64,000 nt of DNA, taken from Massilia alkalitolerans DSM 17462. GTDB lineage: Bacteria; Pseudomonadota; Gammaproteobacteria; Burkholderiales; Burkholderiaceae_D. The DNA lies in contig NZ_ATYR01000004.1 in the NCBI RefSeq assembly GCF_000427785.1, forward strand, positions 124,001-188,000, written 5' to 3'. The notes under the pieces were generated by a model, which saw nothing but the letters and a program-made list of their open reading frames with translations, had not been told where the DNA came from and did no database searches. Below are positions 1-10,032 of the stretch, in pieces; position 1 is the stretch's first letter, and each line of letters starts with the position of its first letter. The translations under genes and the position numbers were made by a program.

Positions 1-1764
<1,764 letters not shown>

Positions 1765-2097
1765 CGAAGCCTCTCTAAACTGTGAGGAAGACCATGATTG
1801 TAATTCGTTCCGGTATCTGGAAAACCGGTCAACACTGAGCCATCAATTCCGCATATTGCATTACTACTAATATTGTGTCGTGGATTTCCAATCTTTTTAA
1901 GCCAATTGCATAACCTGTTCTGAAACAGCCGAGAACGAATGTTCCGATCTTGCAAAGCCCTGAAAGCCAGTGCCATACTCGTGCATATCTTGCAGCAATA
2001 CATCAAGTTTTTCGTTGTTGTGGCAGGGTCTATCGTGCTCGTGATCAATACCGCGTGCAGGCAGATGGCCTGGAGCCAGCTTTGAAAGTGACAGATT
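1765..2097. other. Divergent intergenic region, AT-richer, no gene seen
   Basis: 333 bp between the divergently transcribed D-serine dehydratase-like gene and the exporter operon. It is clearly AT-richer than the flanking housekeeping DNA, as expected for promoters and for the edge of an accessory segment. No convincing reading frame, RNA gene, repeat or consensus promoter was found in it. A stop codon in frame at 2089-2091 limits how far upstream the next gene can start. Confidence 0.6.
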
Positions 2098-3453
2098 TTG
2101 CGCGACACCGTTACGACTTCGGACGAGCAGGAAAGTACCCCTTCCGAACATGCTTCAGCTCCCGCAGCGCCACCTGAACCCGCAGCTGCGCCCAAGACCT
2201 TGTTCCGGCAGCAGGCCATCGAACACGTCACGGTGCGCCAGTACGGCACCGTCATCCTGACTCGCCCGGTCAGCCATGTGGTGCTCACCGGCGTGTTCGT
2301 GACCTTGGCCTTGCTGCTCATCGCCTTTTTCCTCTTTTTCGAGACGACCCGCAAATCGCACGTCCAGGGCATGCTGGTGCCGACCGCAGGTGTTATCCGG
2401 GTGTATTCAACCCAGATGGGCGTGATCAAGGAAGCGCGCATCAAGGAAGGCCAGTTCGTGCGCGAAGGCGAGGTCTTGTTCGTCGTGTCCAGCGAGCGCA
2501 GCAATGCTGAAGCAAGCTCCACCGAGGCCCTTGTTTCCGACCTGCTGACGCGACGCCGCGACAGCTTCCATGCCGAACTGCAGCAAGCCAAGGCACAGTT
2601 CGTCCAGCGCCGCGCAGCCCTGCAGCAGCGCGCGCAAGACTTGCAAAGCGAGATCAAGCGGCTGGACAACCAGGCGCTCATGCAGAAGCAGCGCATCGCC
2701 CTGTCCGAGCAGACCGTGGCGCGCTTCGCGCAGTTGAAGGCGACTAACTACATCTCGGCGGCGCAACTGCAGGAGCGCGAAGCCGAGCTGCTCGACCAGC
2801 GCCAGCGCCTGCTCGAGATCGAACGCATCCGCTCGACGACCCAACGCGACCTGGCCAGCACCCAGGCGGAGGAAAGGGACGTCGCAGTACAGGCGCTGCG
2901 CGACGAAAACGCCTTGCGCCGCAATGCCTCGATGCTCGAGCAAGACCTGACCGAGAACGAGGCGCGCCGCGAAATCCTGGTGCGCGCGCGCCAGAGCGGC
3001 ACGGTCACGGCGATCTCCGCCAATCTCGGCCAGACCGTCGGTACCAGCACTTCGCTGGCATCGATCCTGCCGGAGGGGAACAAGCTGGAAGCAGAAATGT
3101 ATGTGCCATCGCGTGCGGTCGGTTTCATCAAGCCGGGCATGACCGCCTTACTGCGCTACCAGGCTTTCCCATACCAGAAATTCGGCCAGCACCCGGCTCG
3201 CGTGCGCGAAGTAGCCACTACCTCGGTACGTCCGGATGAATTGCCAACCTCGGCGGCCGCAATGCCGGGCGCGGCCCAGTCGGAACCGGTGTACCGCGTC
3301 CGGCTCGAGCTCGATCAGCAGACTGTCCGAGCCTACGGCACAGCAATGCCGCTGCGCTCGGGCATGCTGGTCGACGCCAGCGTCATGCTCGAGCGCCGCA
3401 AGCTCTACGAATGGGTGCTGGAACCAGTGTTCAGTATTTCTGGTCGCCTATAA
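2098..3453 (+). CDS. HlyD-family membrane fusion protein of bacteriocin exporter
   Basis: Periplasmic adaptor (CvaA/HlyD type) linking the inner-membrane ABC exporter to an outer-membrane channel. The 451 residues comprise a short Pro/Ala-rich cytosolic tail, one transmembrane segment at about residues 60-81, a lipoyl/barrel half-motif (GVIRVYSTQMGVIKEARIKE), a long helical hairpin rich in Gln, Arg and Ala (about 150-290), and a second lipoyl half (RQSGTVTAISANLGQTV). The start is a TTG at 2098, the first possible start after an in-frame stop; no better ATG exists before the conserved part, and the ribosome site is weak. The C39 ABC transporter follows after 76 bp, the usual pairing. No TolC-like gene is nearby, so an outer-membrane partner must be elsewhere. 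Confidence 0.88.
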   Translation: MRDTVTTSDEQESTPSEHASAPAAPPEPAAAPKTLFRQQAIEHVTVRQYGTVILTRPVSHVVLTGVFVTLALLLIAFFLFFETTRKSHVQGMLVPTAGVIRVYSTQMGVIKEARIKEGQFVREGEVLFVVSSERSNAEASSTEALVSDLLTRRRDSFHAELQQAKAQFVQRRAALQQRAQDLQSEIKRLDNQALMQKQRIALSEQTVARFAQLKATNYISAAQLQEREAELLDQRQRLLEIERIRSTTQRDLASTQAEERDVAVQALRDENALRRNASMLEQDLTENEARREILVRARQSGTVTAISANLGQTVGTSTSLASILPEGNKLEAEMYVPSRAVGFIKPGMTALLRYQAFPYQKFGQHPARVREVATTSVRPDELPTSAAAMPGAAQSEPVYRVRLELDQQTVRAYGTAMPLRSGMLVDASVMLERRKLYEWVLEPVFSISGRL

Positions 3454-3529
3454 ACACATACGTCTTCCGTCATCCTGCCGGCTGCGGTACCGTATTCGTG
3501 GCCAGCGCATCCCTGATCGCAGCTGAACT

Positions 3530-5674
3530 ATGCAATTTCCCCTTCTTTCCCAGTTAGCCTTCTGGAACAGCCGCCGGCTGTCCGTCCTGCTGCAGACCGA
3601 AGCGGCCGAATGCGGCCTGGCGTGCATGGCCATGGTGGCCAGTTACTGGGGCCACCAGATCGATATCCCCAGCATGCGCCGGCGCTTCTCGGTGTCGATG
3701 AAGGGCGTCAACCTGAAGGGCCTGATGGCGATGGCCGGCGGCCTGTCCCTGCAGACACGCCCGCTGAAACTGGACCTGCAGCATTTGCCCGAACTGAAGC
3801 TGCCATGCATCCTGCACTGGGACCTGAACCACTTCGTGGTGCTCAAGTCGGTCTCGGCCAAGCACGTCGTCGTGCACGATCCGGCCATCGGCGAGCGGCG
3901 CATGCCGATGGAGGAGTTCGCCAAGCACTTCACCGGCATCGCGCTCGAGCTGACGCCGACCGCGCAGTTCGAAGCCAAGGAAGAGCGCCAGCAATTCTCG
4001 CTGTTCTCCCTGATGGGGCGCGTGCTCGGTCTGCGCCGTGGCTTGTTCCAGCTGCTCGCGCTCGGCCTGGCCCTGCAGGTGTGCGCCCTGATCGCACCCT
4101 TCTACATGCAGTGGATCGTGGACGAGGCGCTGCTGGCCGCAGACCGCGACCTGATCACGGTGCTGGGCTGCGGTTTCCTGCTGCTGGTACTGCTGCAGAC
4201 CGCGATCGGCGCCGTGCGCTCCTGGGTTACCACGGTGCTCGCCACCAGCCTGAACCTGCAATGGCTGGGCAATGCCTTCTCCCACCTGCTGAAATTGCCG
4301 CTGCCGTATTTTGAAAAGCGCCATACCGGCGACATCGTGTCGCGCTTCGGCTCGATCCAGCGAATGCAGACTAGCCTGACCACTCAGTTCGTCGAGGGCG
4401 TGATCGACGGCGTGCTGGTGCTGGGCACCCTGATCATGATGCTGCTGTACAGTGTCAAGCTGGCAGCCGTGGCTTGCGTTGCCGTGCTGCTCTACGCACT
4501 GCTGCGCTGGTCCATGTTCCGCCCCTTGCGCGATGCGAATTCCGAGCAGATCATCCACGCCGCAAAACAGCAGAGCCACTTCATGGAGACGGTGCGCGGC
4601 ATGCAGAGCATCCGCTTGTTCGGCCGCAGCGACGAACGGCGTTCGGGCTGGATGAATTCGCTGACCGACGAATTCAATGCCCAGCTGCGCATTGCCAAGC
4701 TGTCGGTGTCGTACCAGACCGCCAATACCCTGCTGTTCAGCGGCGAGCGCGTGATCGTGATCTGGCTCGCGGCCCTGGCCGTGCTCAACAACGAATTCTC
4801 GGTCGGCATGCTGTTCGCCTTCATCAGCTACAAGGACCAGTTCAGCCAGCGCATGGCCAGCCTCATCGACAAGCTGTTCGAATTGCGCATGATCCGCCTG
4901 CATGGCGAACGCCTTGCCGACATCGTGCTGACAGAAGCGGAACGCGATGACGGAGCGGCCGAGATGGACGCCAGCCACATCATGCCCTCGATCGAGATCA
5001 AGAACCTCAGCTTCCGCTATTCCGACAGCGAGCCCGAAGTCATCCGCGAGCTCAACCTCAGCATCCCGGCCGGGCAATGCGTGGCAATTACTGGACCGTC
5101 GGGCTGCGGCAAGACCACCCTGATGAAACTGGTGCTCGGCCTGCTCACGCCGACCGCCGGCGAGATCCGCATCGGCGACGTGCCGCTTGGTTCGCTCGGC
5201 ATGACGAACTATCGCGAGATGCTCGGCACCGTAATGCAGGACGACACCCTGTTTGCCGGATCGATCGCGGACAACATCGCCTTCTTCGACCCGATGATCG
5301 ACATGCAGCGCGTCTACAAGTGCGCAGAACTCGCCGCCATCGCGCCCGAAATCGCCGCCATGCCGATGGCCTTCAATACCCTGGTAGGCGATATCGGCAC
5401 CGGCCTGTCGGGCGGACAGAAGCAGCGCATCCTGCTAGCGCGGTCCTTGTACAAAAATCCGAAGATCCTGGTACTGGACGAAGCGACCAGCCACCTGGAC
5501 GTGTGGAACGAACAGGCAGTCAACACGGCGATCCAGAAGATCCCGCTGACCCGGATTATTGTTGCGCACCGGCCAGAGACGATTCAGATGGCAGAGCGCA
5601 TCATTATCCTGCACAACGGTCAGGTGGACCAGGATGTTACCAAGCCGGTTCCTGAAAACAGACAGGCGGCTTGA
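3530..5674 (+). CDS. Peptidase C39 domain ABC transporter (double-glycine bacteriocin exporter)
   Basis: A 714-residue CvaB-type exporter that cleaves the leader after Gly-Gly and pumps the peptide across the inner membrane. The N-terminal C39 domain keeps the full catalytic set: Cys28 in AECGLAC, His101 in DLNHFVVL, Asp117 in VHDPA, and Gln22 for the oxyanion hole. A six-helix exporter domain spans about 165-430. The nucleotide-binding domain has Walker A GPSGCGKTT near residue 522, signature LSGGQKQ, Walker B ILVLDEATSHLD and the H-loop VAHRPE. It is intact and follows the membrane fusion gene. Its natural cargo is probably the double-glycine peptides encoded just downstream. Its 3' half is repeated at 7854-9140. 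Confidence 0.95.
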   Translation: MQFPLLSQLAFWNSRRLSVLLQTEAAECGLACMAMVASYWGHQIDIPSMRRRFSVSMKGVNLKGLMAMAGGLSLQTRPLKLDLQHLPELKLPCILHWDLNHFVVLKSVSAKHVVVHDPAIGERRMPMEEFAKHFTGIALELTPTAQFEAKEERQQFSLFSLMGRVLGLRRGLFQLLALGLALQVCALIAPFYMQWIVDEALLAADRDLITVLGCGFLLLVLLQTAIGAVRSWVTTVLATSLNLQWLGNAFSHLLKLPLPYFEKRHTGDIVSRFGSIQRMQTSLTTQFVEGVIDGVLVLGTLIMMLLYSVKLAAVACVAVLLYALLRWSMFRPLRDANSEQIIHAAKQQSHFMETVRGMQSIRLFGRSDERRSGWMNSLTDEFNAQLRIAKLSVSYQTANTLLFSGERVIVIWLAALAVLNNEFSVGMLFAFISYKDQFSQRMASLIDKLFELRMIRLHGERLADIVLTEAERDDGAAEMDASHIMPSIEIKNLSFRYSDSEPEVIRELNLSIPAGQCVAITGPSGCGKTTLMKLVLGLLTPTAGEIRIGDVPLGSLGMTNYREMLGTVMQDDTLFAGSIADNIAFFDPMIDMQRVYKCAELAAIAPEIAAMPMAFNTLVGDIGTGLSGGQKQRILLARSLYKNPKILVLDEATSHLDVWNEQAVNTAIQKIPLTRIIVAHRPETIQMAERIIILHNGQVDQDVTKPVPENRQAA

Positions 5675-5691
5675 AGGATAGCTGGCGAATC

Positions 5692-5839
5692 TGATAATCC
5701 GTCAGGTAGCCGAGCTACAAGTACGAGCTGCCGTGCTAAACCGTTTACCCGGCTGCGCAGGCCGGTCACGATTCCGGTGTTATAAAACGATCTACAAATA
5801 GCGTCAGCTCAGCCTGTGCACTATTTGCTCAACAAAGCC
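5692..5839 (+). mobile_element. IS5-family remnant, 3' end of transposase plus terminal repeat
   Basis: About 150 bp right after the exporter gene align in reverse complement with the end of the IS5-type remnant at 7017. A translatable piece, RQVAELQVRAAVLNR, matches RQVAELQVRAAVLNR of the other copy and is then broken by changes. The segment ends in the inverted-repeat-like sequence ATTTGCTCAACAAAGCC (5823-5839), whose complement also starts the second remnant at 7017. The rest of the element is missing, so this is a decayed fragment joined directly to the exporter's 3' flank. Confidence 0.75.
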
Positions 5840-6049
5840 TCTCTGTACTCAGATCGAGAATCGAGAACCCTCCATTACGACTCATTGGCGGTGGGCGCGC
5901 GAGTTTCTATCCAACTCTATCCCATTATGCTAACGGTTAAATTTTCAGCAAAATTAACGCATGATTTTTGGCGAAACTATCGAATACTATTCTTCAAGTG
6001 ACCCTCGATGGAGTCTAATTATGCAAGATTAATATTTCTTCGTTGAGCG

Positions 6050-6079
6050 TTGACTTTCCTCCTGGAGGATTGTTAATAT
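6050..6079 (+). promoter_or_regulatory. Predicted sigma-70 promoter of bacteriocin genes
   Basis: TTGACT at 6050-6055 is followed after 17-18 bp by TTAATA/TAATAT at 6073-6079, inside the AT-rich stretch before the first precursor gene. The distance to the ATG at 6133 leaves a leader of roughly 45 bases ending in a strong AAGGAGGA ribosome site at 6122-6129. The spacer holds the palindrome TCCTCCTGGAGGA. Inferred from consensus only. Confidence 0.45.
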
Positions 6080-6132
6080 TTATATCGGAGACGCCACATT
6101 ATCTCCGCTTCGTAAATTTATAAGGAGGACTT

Positions 6133-6294
6133 ATGAATGAATTGACTCTGCAAGAAATTGATGAGATCAGCGGTGGCATTCCCGTCGTTCTCGCTGGGCC
6201 GGCCATATCGTTAGGAATTGCCGGCTTTGGCGCGCTGGGAGCCGGTGTCTACGCCGGCTGGGAATTTGGCAAAAAGTTCTTCAATATCCCATAA
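6133..6294 (+). CDS. Double-glycine leader bacteriocin precursor, peptide 1
   Basis: A 53-residue peptide. The leader MNELTLQEIDEISGG matches the LSxxELxxIxGG leader type cut by C39 exporters, giving a 38-residue mature peptide starting IPVVLAG. The mature part is a hydrophobic, glycine-rich helix with a zipper G38xxxG42xxxG46 (GVYAGWEFG), followed by a basic, aromatic end (KKFFNIP). GxxxG helices are typical of two-peptide (class IIb) bacteriocins. A near-perfect ribosome site TAAGGAGGA precedes the ATG. It sits 458 bp after the intact C39 exporter and 39 bp before peptide 2, which fits a two-component product. Bacteriocin activity is inferred from leader, size and neighbours; no close named relative was recognised. 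Confidence 0.8.
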   Translation: MNELTLQEIDEISGGIPVVLAGPAISLGIAGFGALGAGVYAGWEFGKKFFNIP

Positions 6295-6333
6295 ACTCAA
6301 AGTAGAACGAAATTAATTTTCCAAAAATATTAT

Positions 6334-6534
6334 ATGATGAATAATACTCTTCAAGCTGACATTGGCGGCATGCAAGCTCTTTCGTTGGAAGAAATTGATG
6401 AAGTTGGCGGCGGGATCAGCCCAGGTGTTGGCTACGCAATCCGCGTGGGCCTTGCCTTGACCGCGGTCAGCGGAGTGGGTGTTGCGATTGGATTTGGTGC
6501 GGCTGCTGTCATTTACTACTATAATCAGCCGTAA
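6334..6534 (+). CDS. Double-glycine leader bacteriocin precursor, peptide 2
   Basis: A 66-residue peptide with the leader core LSLEEIDEVGG, after which cleavage would release about 40 residues (GISPGVGYAIRVG...). The mature part is a membrane-seeking helix with GxxxG (G49VAIG53) and several Gly-x-Gly steps, ending in YYYNQP. The first ATG pair at 6334 lacks a clear ribosome site; an ATG at 6370 would give a 14-residue leader as short as that of peptide 1. Either start leaves the same mature product. It is probably translated with peptide 1 from one transcript and ended by the hairpin right after its stop. The likely partner of peptide 1 in a two-peptide bacteriocin. Confidence 0.78.
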   Translation: MMNNTLQADIGGMQALSLEEIDEVGGGISPGVGYAIRVGLALTAVSGVGVAIGFGAAAVIYYYNQP

Positions 6535-6538
6535 GCAG

Positions 6539-6573
6539 AATGGCATTGTCATCGTATGACAATGCCATTTTCC
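6539..6573 (+). terminator. Rho-independent terminator after bacteriocin peptide 2
   Basis: A perfect 14-bp stem (AATGGCATTGTCAT / ATGACAATGCCATT, 6539-6552 with 6556-6569) closes on a 3-base loop and runs into TTTTCCC. It starts 4 bases after the stop of peptide 2. It would end or attenuate the transcript before the small gene at 6633. The stem is AT-rich, unlike the other terminators in the window. Confidence 0.75.
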
Positions 6574-6632
6574 CAAGGCTTTATACTGGATGAGAAACCA
6601 GAATTGTTTCATAAACTGCACGAGGTGAAAAG

Positions 6633-6779
6633 ATGGACGATAAAGACACCTGGAAATATCTTAAAATTGTAATCGTAGTAGCTGGCTTTATAGCGTTAGC
6701 TGTGGGCGTCAGGGCCGGCTGGGCACTAGGTACACATTATTTTGATGGCAGGGATAACGCTCGCGCCGTAAGTCAGTGA
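6633..6779 (+). CDS. Small single-helix membrane protein, candidate immunity protein
   Basis: A 48-residue protein, MDDKDTWKYLK followed by a transmembrane helix (about 12-33) and a charged tail ending ARAVSQ. GAGGTGAAA lies 2-10 bases before the ATG. It has no Gly-Gly leader, so it should stay in the producing cell. Its helix end GVRAGWALG (residues 25-33) repeats the GxxxGWxxG pattern of peptide 1 (GVYAGWEFG), and both continue with an aromatic residue nearby (THYF against KKFF). Tiny membrane proteins encoded beside bacteriocin genes are often immunity proteins; here toxin mimicry could be the mechanism. That role is inference. It lies behind the terminator of peptide 2. Confidence 0.6.
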   Translation: MDDKDTWKYLKIVIVVAGFIALAVGVRAGWALGTHYFDGRDNARAVSQ

Positions 6780-7016
6780 TTTTATTTAAATTGCGGTGTA
6801 GGAGAATGCCTGCTCTGTAGATTCTGGCGCCAACGGTAGGTGGCACTATGGCAGGCGCTATAAATTACATAAAATTAATGCTGGTCATTATAACTCCTTG
6901 CCGATATTCGTCGATCAATCGGAATCTAATTGAGACTGGTGCAACCGAGTTTATCGATTTAACTCAAAATTCGACTGTCACTAAGAAGCTTGCCTGTATA
7001 TTGCCAAGCCTAAGAG

Positions 7017-7853
7017 GGCTTTGTTGAGCAAATCGAGCAAAGGCCGAGCCGACGCTATTTGTAGTTCGTTATATAACACTGGGGCCGTGACCGGAGCGCC
7101 CAGTCGAGTGAATCGGTTCAGCACCGCAGCCCGCACTTGTAGCTCGGCGACCTGACGGTCAAAATCGCGTGCCATGACTCGTTCGCGCAGCAGCTTGAAG
7201 CAGCGCATCCTGGTTTCGACAAGGCTGCGCCGGTGGTAGCCGCTCCATCTCTTCCATATTGCCCGTCCCACCCTTTTGGCCGGCCAGAGGATGTCGTTAC
7301 GCGTATCGCCACCGCAGCGGTTTGCCTTCCAGGGCTTGGCGTTCTTGCCGGTCGAGAGGATCGCATGCGCGGCGCGCAAGGCGATGGCTTCATGACAGTC
7401 CTTGGTGTCGTCAGCACCATCGCACTGACGCTGGCAATGCGCTCGTCGGCAGGAATCTAGCTGAGCAGCGCTGGCAGGACAGGTGCGTTGCCGACCATGT
7501 CGTCGGTCACTTCCACGACCCGGATCTCGAGCCTGGACGCATCGATCCCAAGATGCACCTTGCGCCACTGGCGGCGGTAGTCCACACCATGTTTCTTCGT
7601 CTTTCATTCGCTTTCGTCCAGGATCTTGATGCCGGTGCTGTCCACCAGCAGATGCAAGCCCGTCGTGGGTGGCACGGCGCCGATAGCCACCTTCAGCGTC
7701 TTTTGCCGCCGGCTTACCGTGCTGTAGTCCGGCACTTTCCAGTCGAGCCCAGCCAGGCGCAACAGGCTTTGCTTCATCCTCATGACCTGGCTTAGTAGAA
7801 ATTGAACAGGCACTTGATGCTCAGGCAGAACTGGATCGCCTTGTCGTTGAACG
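7017..7853 (-). mobile_element. IS5-family insertion sequence remnant with broken transposase
   Basis: The minus strand encodes a degraded IS5-type DDE transposase in pieces: FNDKAIQFCLSIKCLFN, then LRLAGLDWKVPDYSTVSRR, LLVDSTGIKILDESE (first catalytic Asp), DDTKDCHEAIALRAAH (second Asp region) and ARDFDRQVAELQVRAAVL near the end. Lesions visible are a frameshift near 7800, Trp to stop right after ILDESE, a stop in the middle (CTCAGCTAG near 7457) and a further frameshift near 7410. The 3' end carries GGCTTTGTTGAGCAAAT at 7017-7033, matching the remnant at 5839. The 5' end of the transposase is missing: at 7853 the sequence switches abruptly into exporter DNA. It cannot transpose on its own. 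Confidence 0.85.
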
Positions 7854-9140
7854 TTCGTCGAAGGGGTCATCGACGGCTTACTGGTGCTGGGCACCCTGAT
7901 CATGATGCTGCTGTATAGCGTAAAGCTAGCCGCAGTGGCCTGCGTTGCCGTGCTGCTGTACGCGCTGCTGCGCCTAGTGATGTTCCGCCCTCTGCGTGAT
8001 GCCAACTCCGAAGAAATCATTCACTCCGCGAAACAGCAGAGCCACTTCATAGAAACTGTGCGCGGTATGCAAAGCATTCGCCTGTTCGGGCGTAGCGAAG
8101 AGCGCCGTTCATCCTGGATGAACGCGCTGACCGACGAGTTCAACGCCCAACTGCGTATCGCCAGGCTGGCCGTCTCGTACCAAACGGCGAATACTCTACT
8201 GTTCAGCGGGGAGCGGGTGATCGTGATCTGGCTTGCAGCCATTGCCGTGCTCGGCAATGAATTCTCGGTCGGGATGGTATTCGCCTTCATCAGCTACAAG
8301 GACCAGTTCAGCCAGCGCATGGCTAGTCTGATCGACAAGCTGTTCGAACTGCGAATGATGCGCTTGCATGGCGAGCGTGTGGTCGACATCGTGCTGACCG
8401 AAGCAGAACGGGATGATGACGCGGCCGAAGTCGACGCAAACCAGATCATGCCCTCGATCGAGATCAGGAACCTGAGTTTCCGTTATTCCGATAGCGAACC
8501 TGAAGTCATCCGTGAACTCAACCTCACCATCCCAGCCGGTCAATGCATGGCGATTACCGGGCCGTCAGGCTGTGGGAAGACGACGCTGATGAAGCTACTG
8601 TTGGGCCTGCTCACGCCAACCGGGGGCGAAATCCGGATCGGGGGAGTACCCTTGGGTACGCTTGGCCTGTCGAACTACCGTCATCTGCTAGGCACCGTAA
8701 TGCAAGACGATACATTGTTTGCCGGATCGATCTCGGACAACATTAGTTTCTTTGACCCGATGGTCGACATGCAGCGCGTCCATATATGCGCCGAACTCGC
8801 CGCTATCGCACCTGAGATCGCTGCTATGCCGATGGCCTTCAACACCCTGGTCGGCGATATCGGCACCGGTATGTCGGGCGGACAGCAGCAGCGTATCCTA
8901 CTGGCACGTGCGCTGTACAAAAATCCAAAAATCTTGGTGCTGGACGAAGCGACCAGCCACCTAGACGTATGGAATGAGCAAGCCGTTAACGCAGCCATCG
9001 AGAAGATTCCGCTTACCCGGATTATCGTTGCGCACCGTCCTGAAACGATCCAAATGGCGGAGCGAGTAATTATCCTGCATAACGGCCAAGTCGCGCAGGA
9101 TGTTACCAAGCCAGCTTCGGAAGACAAACAGGCGGCTTGA
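7854..9140 (+). pseudogene. 5'-truncated second copy of the C39 ABC exporter
   Basis: From 7854 the DNA is a close copy of the intact exporter from about 4390 onward. About 428 codons remain: the last transmembrane helices and a complete nucleotide-binding domain (GPSGCGKTT, MSGGQQQ, LVLDEATSHLD). The whole C39 peptidase and the first helices are gone, replaced by the IS5 remnant, and an in-frame stop lies at 7848-7850. Only a GTG at 7884 inside a membrane helix could start translation, with no ribosome site. The reading frame is nevertheless uninterrupted to its stop and many differences from copy 1 are silent, so the loss may be recent or the piece may come from a diverged locus. Probably non-functional as an exporter. 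Confidence 0.85.
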
Positions 9141-9155
9141 CGACGGCAATCTGCT

Positions 9156-9197
9156 AAAAAGCCGACCCGGACGATCGCCCGTCGGGGTCGGCTTTTT
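9156..9197. terminator. Bidirectional rho-independent terminator
   Basis: AAAAAGCCGACCC and GGGTCGGCTTTTT form a 13-bp stem (9156-9168 with 9185-9197) around a 16-base loop that can itself pair further (GACG/CGTC). T runs on both strands let it end the exporter remnant on the plus strand and phaB on the minus strand. Confidence 0.85.
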
Positions 9198-9233
9198 CAA
9201 CTCAAGCGCTTGGTCTGTGCACTCGGTCAATGA

Positions 9234-9974
9234 TCACTGCATGTGCTGGCCGCCGTTGATGGCGATGTTCGCGCCAGTCACGAATGCCGCCTCTTCCGAC
9301 GACAGGTAAGCCACCAGGCCGGCGACTTCTTCCGGCTTGCCCAGGCGGCCCATCGGAATCTGCGGAATGATCTTGCTTTCCAGCACTTCGCTCGGGATGT
9401 CCATCACCATCTTGGTGCCGATGTAGCCCGGCGAGATGGTGTTGACGGTCACGCCCTTGCGCGCCACTTCCAGGGCCAGGGCCTTGGTGAAGCCGTGCAT
9501 GCCTGCCTTGGCCGCCGAATAGTTGGTCTGGCCGAAGGCGCCCTTCTGGCCGTTCACCGACGAGATGTTGATGATCCGGCCCCAGCCGCGCTCGACCATG
9601 CCATCGCAGACCGGCTTGGTCATGTTAAACACGGAATCCAGGTTGGTCTTCATGACCGCGTCCCAGTTCGGCTTGTCCATCTTCTTGAAGGTCATGTCGC
9701 GCGTGATGCCGGCGTTGTTCACCAGCACGTCGACCGGGCCGACTTCCTGCTCGACCTGGCGCACGCAGGCCTGGGCCGAATCGTAGTCGGACACGTCGCA
9801 GGGATAGGCCCTGAAGTCGTAGCCCTGCTCTTTCATCTGGCTCAGCCAGCTTTCTGCCTTCTTGTTCCCCGGCGAATATGTAGTGACGACCTTGTAACCC
9901 AAAGCGGCCAGCTTGATGCACACCGCTTCGCCCAGACCGCCCATGCCGCCCGTCACCAATGCTACTCGTGCCAT
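9234..9974 (-). CDS. phaB: Acetoacetyl-CoA reductase
   Basis: Reduces acetoacetyl-CoA with NADPH to (R)-3-hydroxybutyryl-CoA for poly-3-hydroxybutyrate synthesis in the cytoplasm. 246 residues, the same length as the Ralstonia enzyme. Short-chain dehydrogenase features: cofactor motif TGGMGGLG near the N-terminus, NNAG, the catalytic Ser in ISSVNGQ, and YSAAK with catalytic Tyr and Lys. The PhaB-typical stretch SVNGQKGAFGQTNYSAAKAG is present. It follows phaA by 58 bp on the same strand. No PHB synthase gene (phaC) is in the window. Confidence 0.95.
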   Translation of the reverse strand: MARVALVTGGMGGLGEAVCIKLAALGYKVVTTYSPGNKKAESWLSQMKEQGYDFRAYPCDVSDYDSAQACVRQVEQEVGPVDVLVNNAGITRDMTFKKMDKPNWDAVMKTNLDSVFNMTKPVCDGMVERGWGRIINISSVNGQKGAFGQTNYSAAKAGMHGFTKALALEVARKGVTVNTISPGYIGTKMVMDIPSEVLESKIIPQIPMGRLGKPEEVAGLVAYLSSEEAAFVTGANIAINGGQHMQ

Positions 9975-10032
9975 TGTCTTCTCCAGTTGTATTTGTCAGT
10001 CACTGCTTCACGCTAAGTAAGAGCGCGCTGGA

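Noticed and set aside
5816..6001. 61-codon frame starting in the IS end
   Set aside because: Starts inside the terminal repeat of the IS remnant, no ribosome site and atypical composition.
6848..7027. 59-codon frame between the bacteriocin cassette and the IS remnant
   Set aside because: An AGGTGG site precedes its ATG, but the frame runs into the IS terminal repeat and the product looks like nothing known; not supported as a gene.
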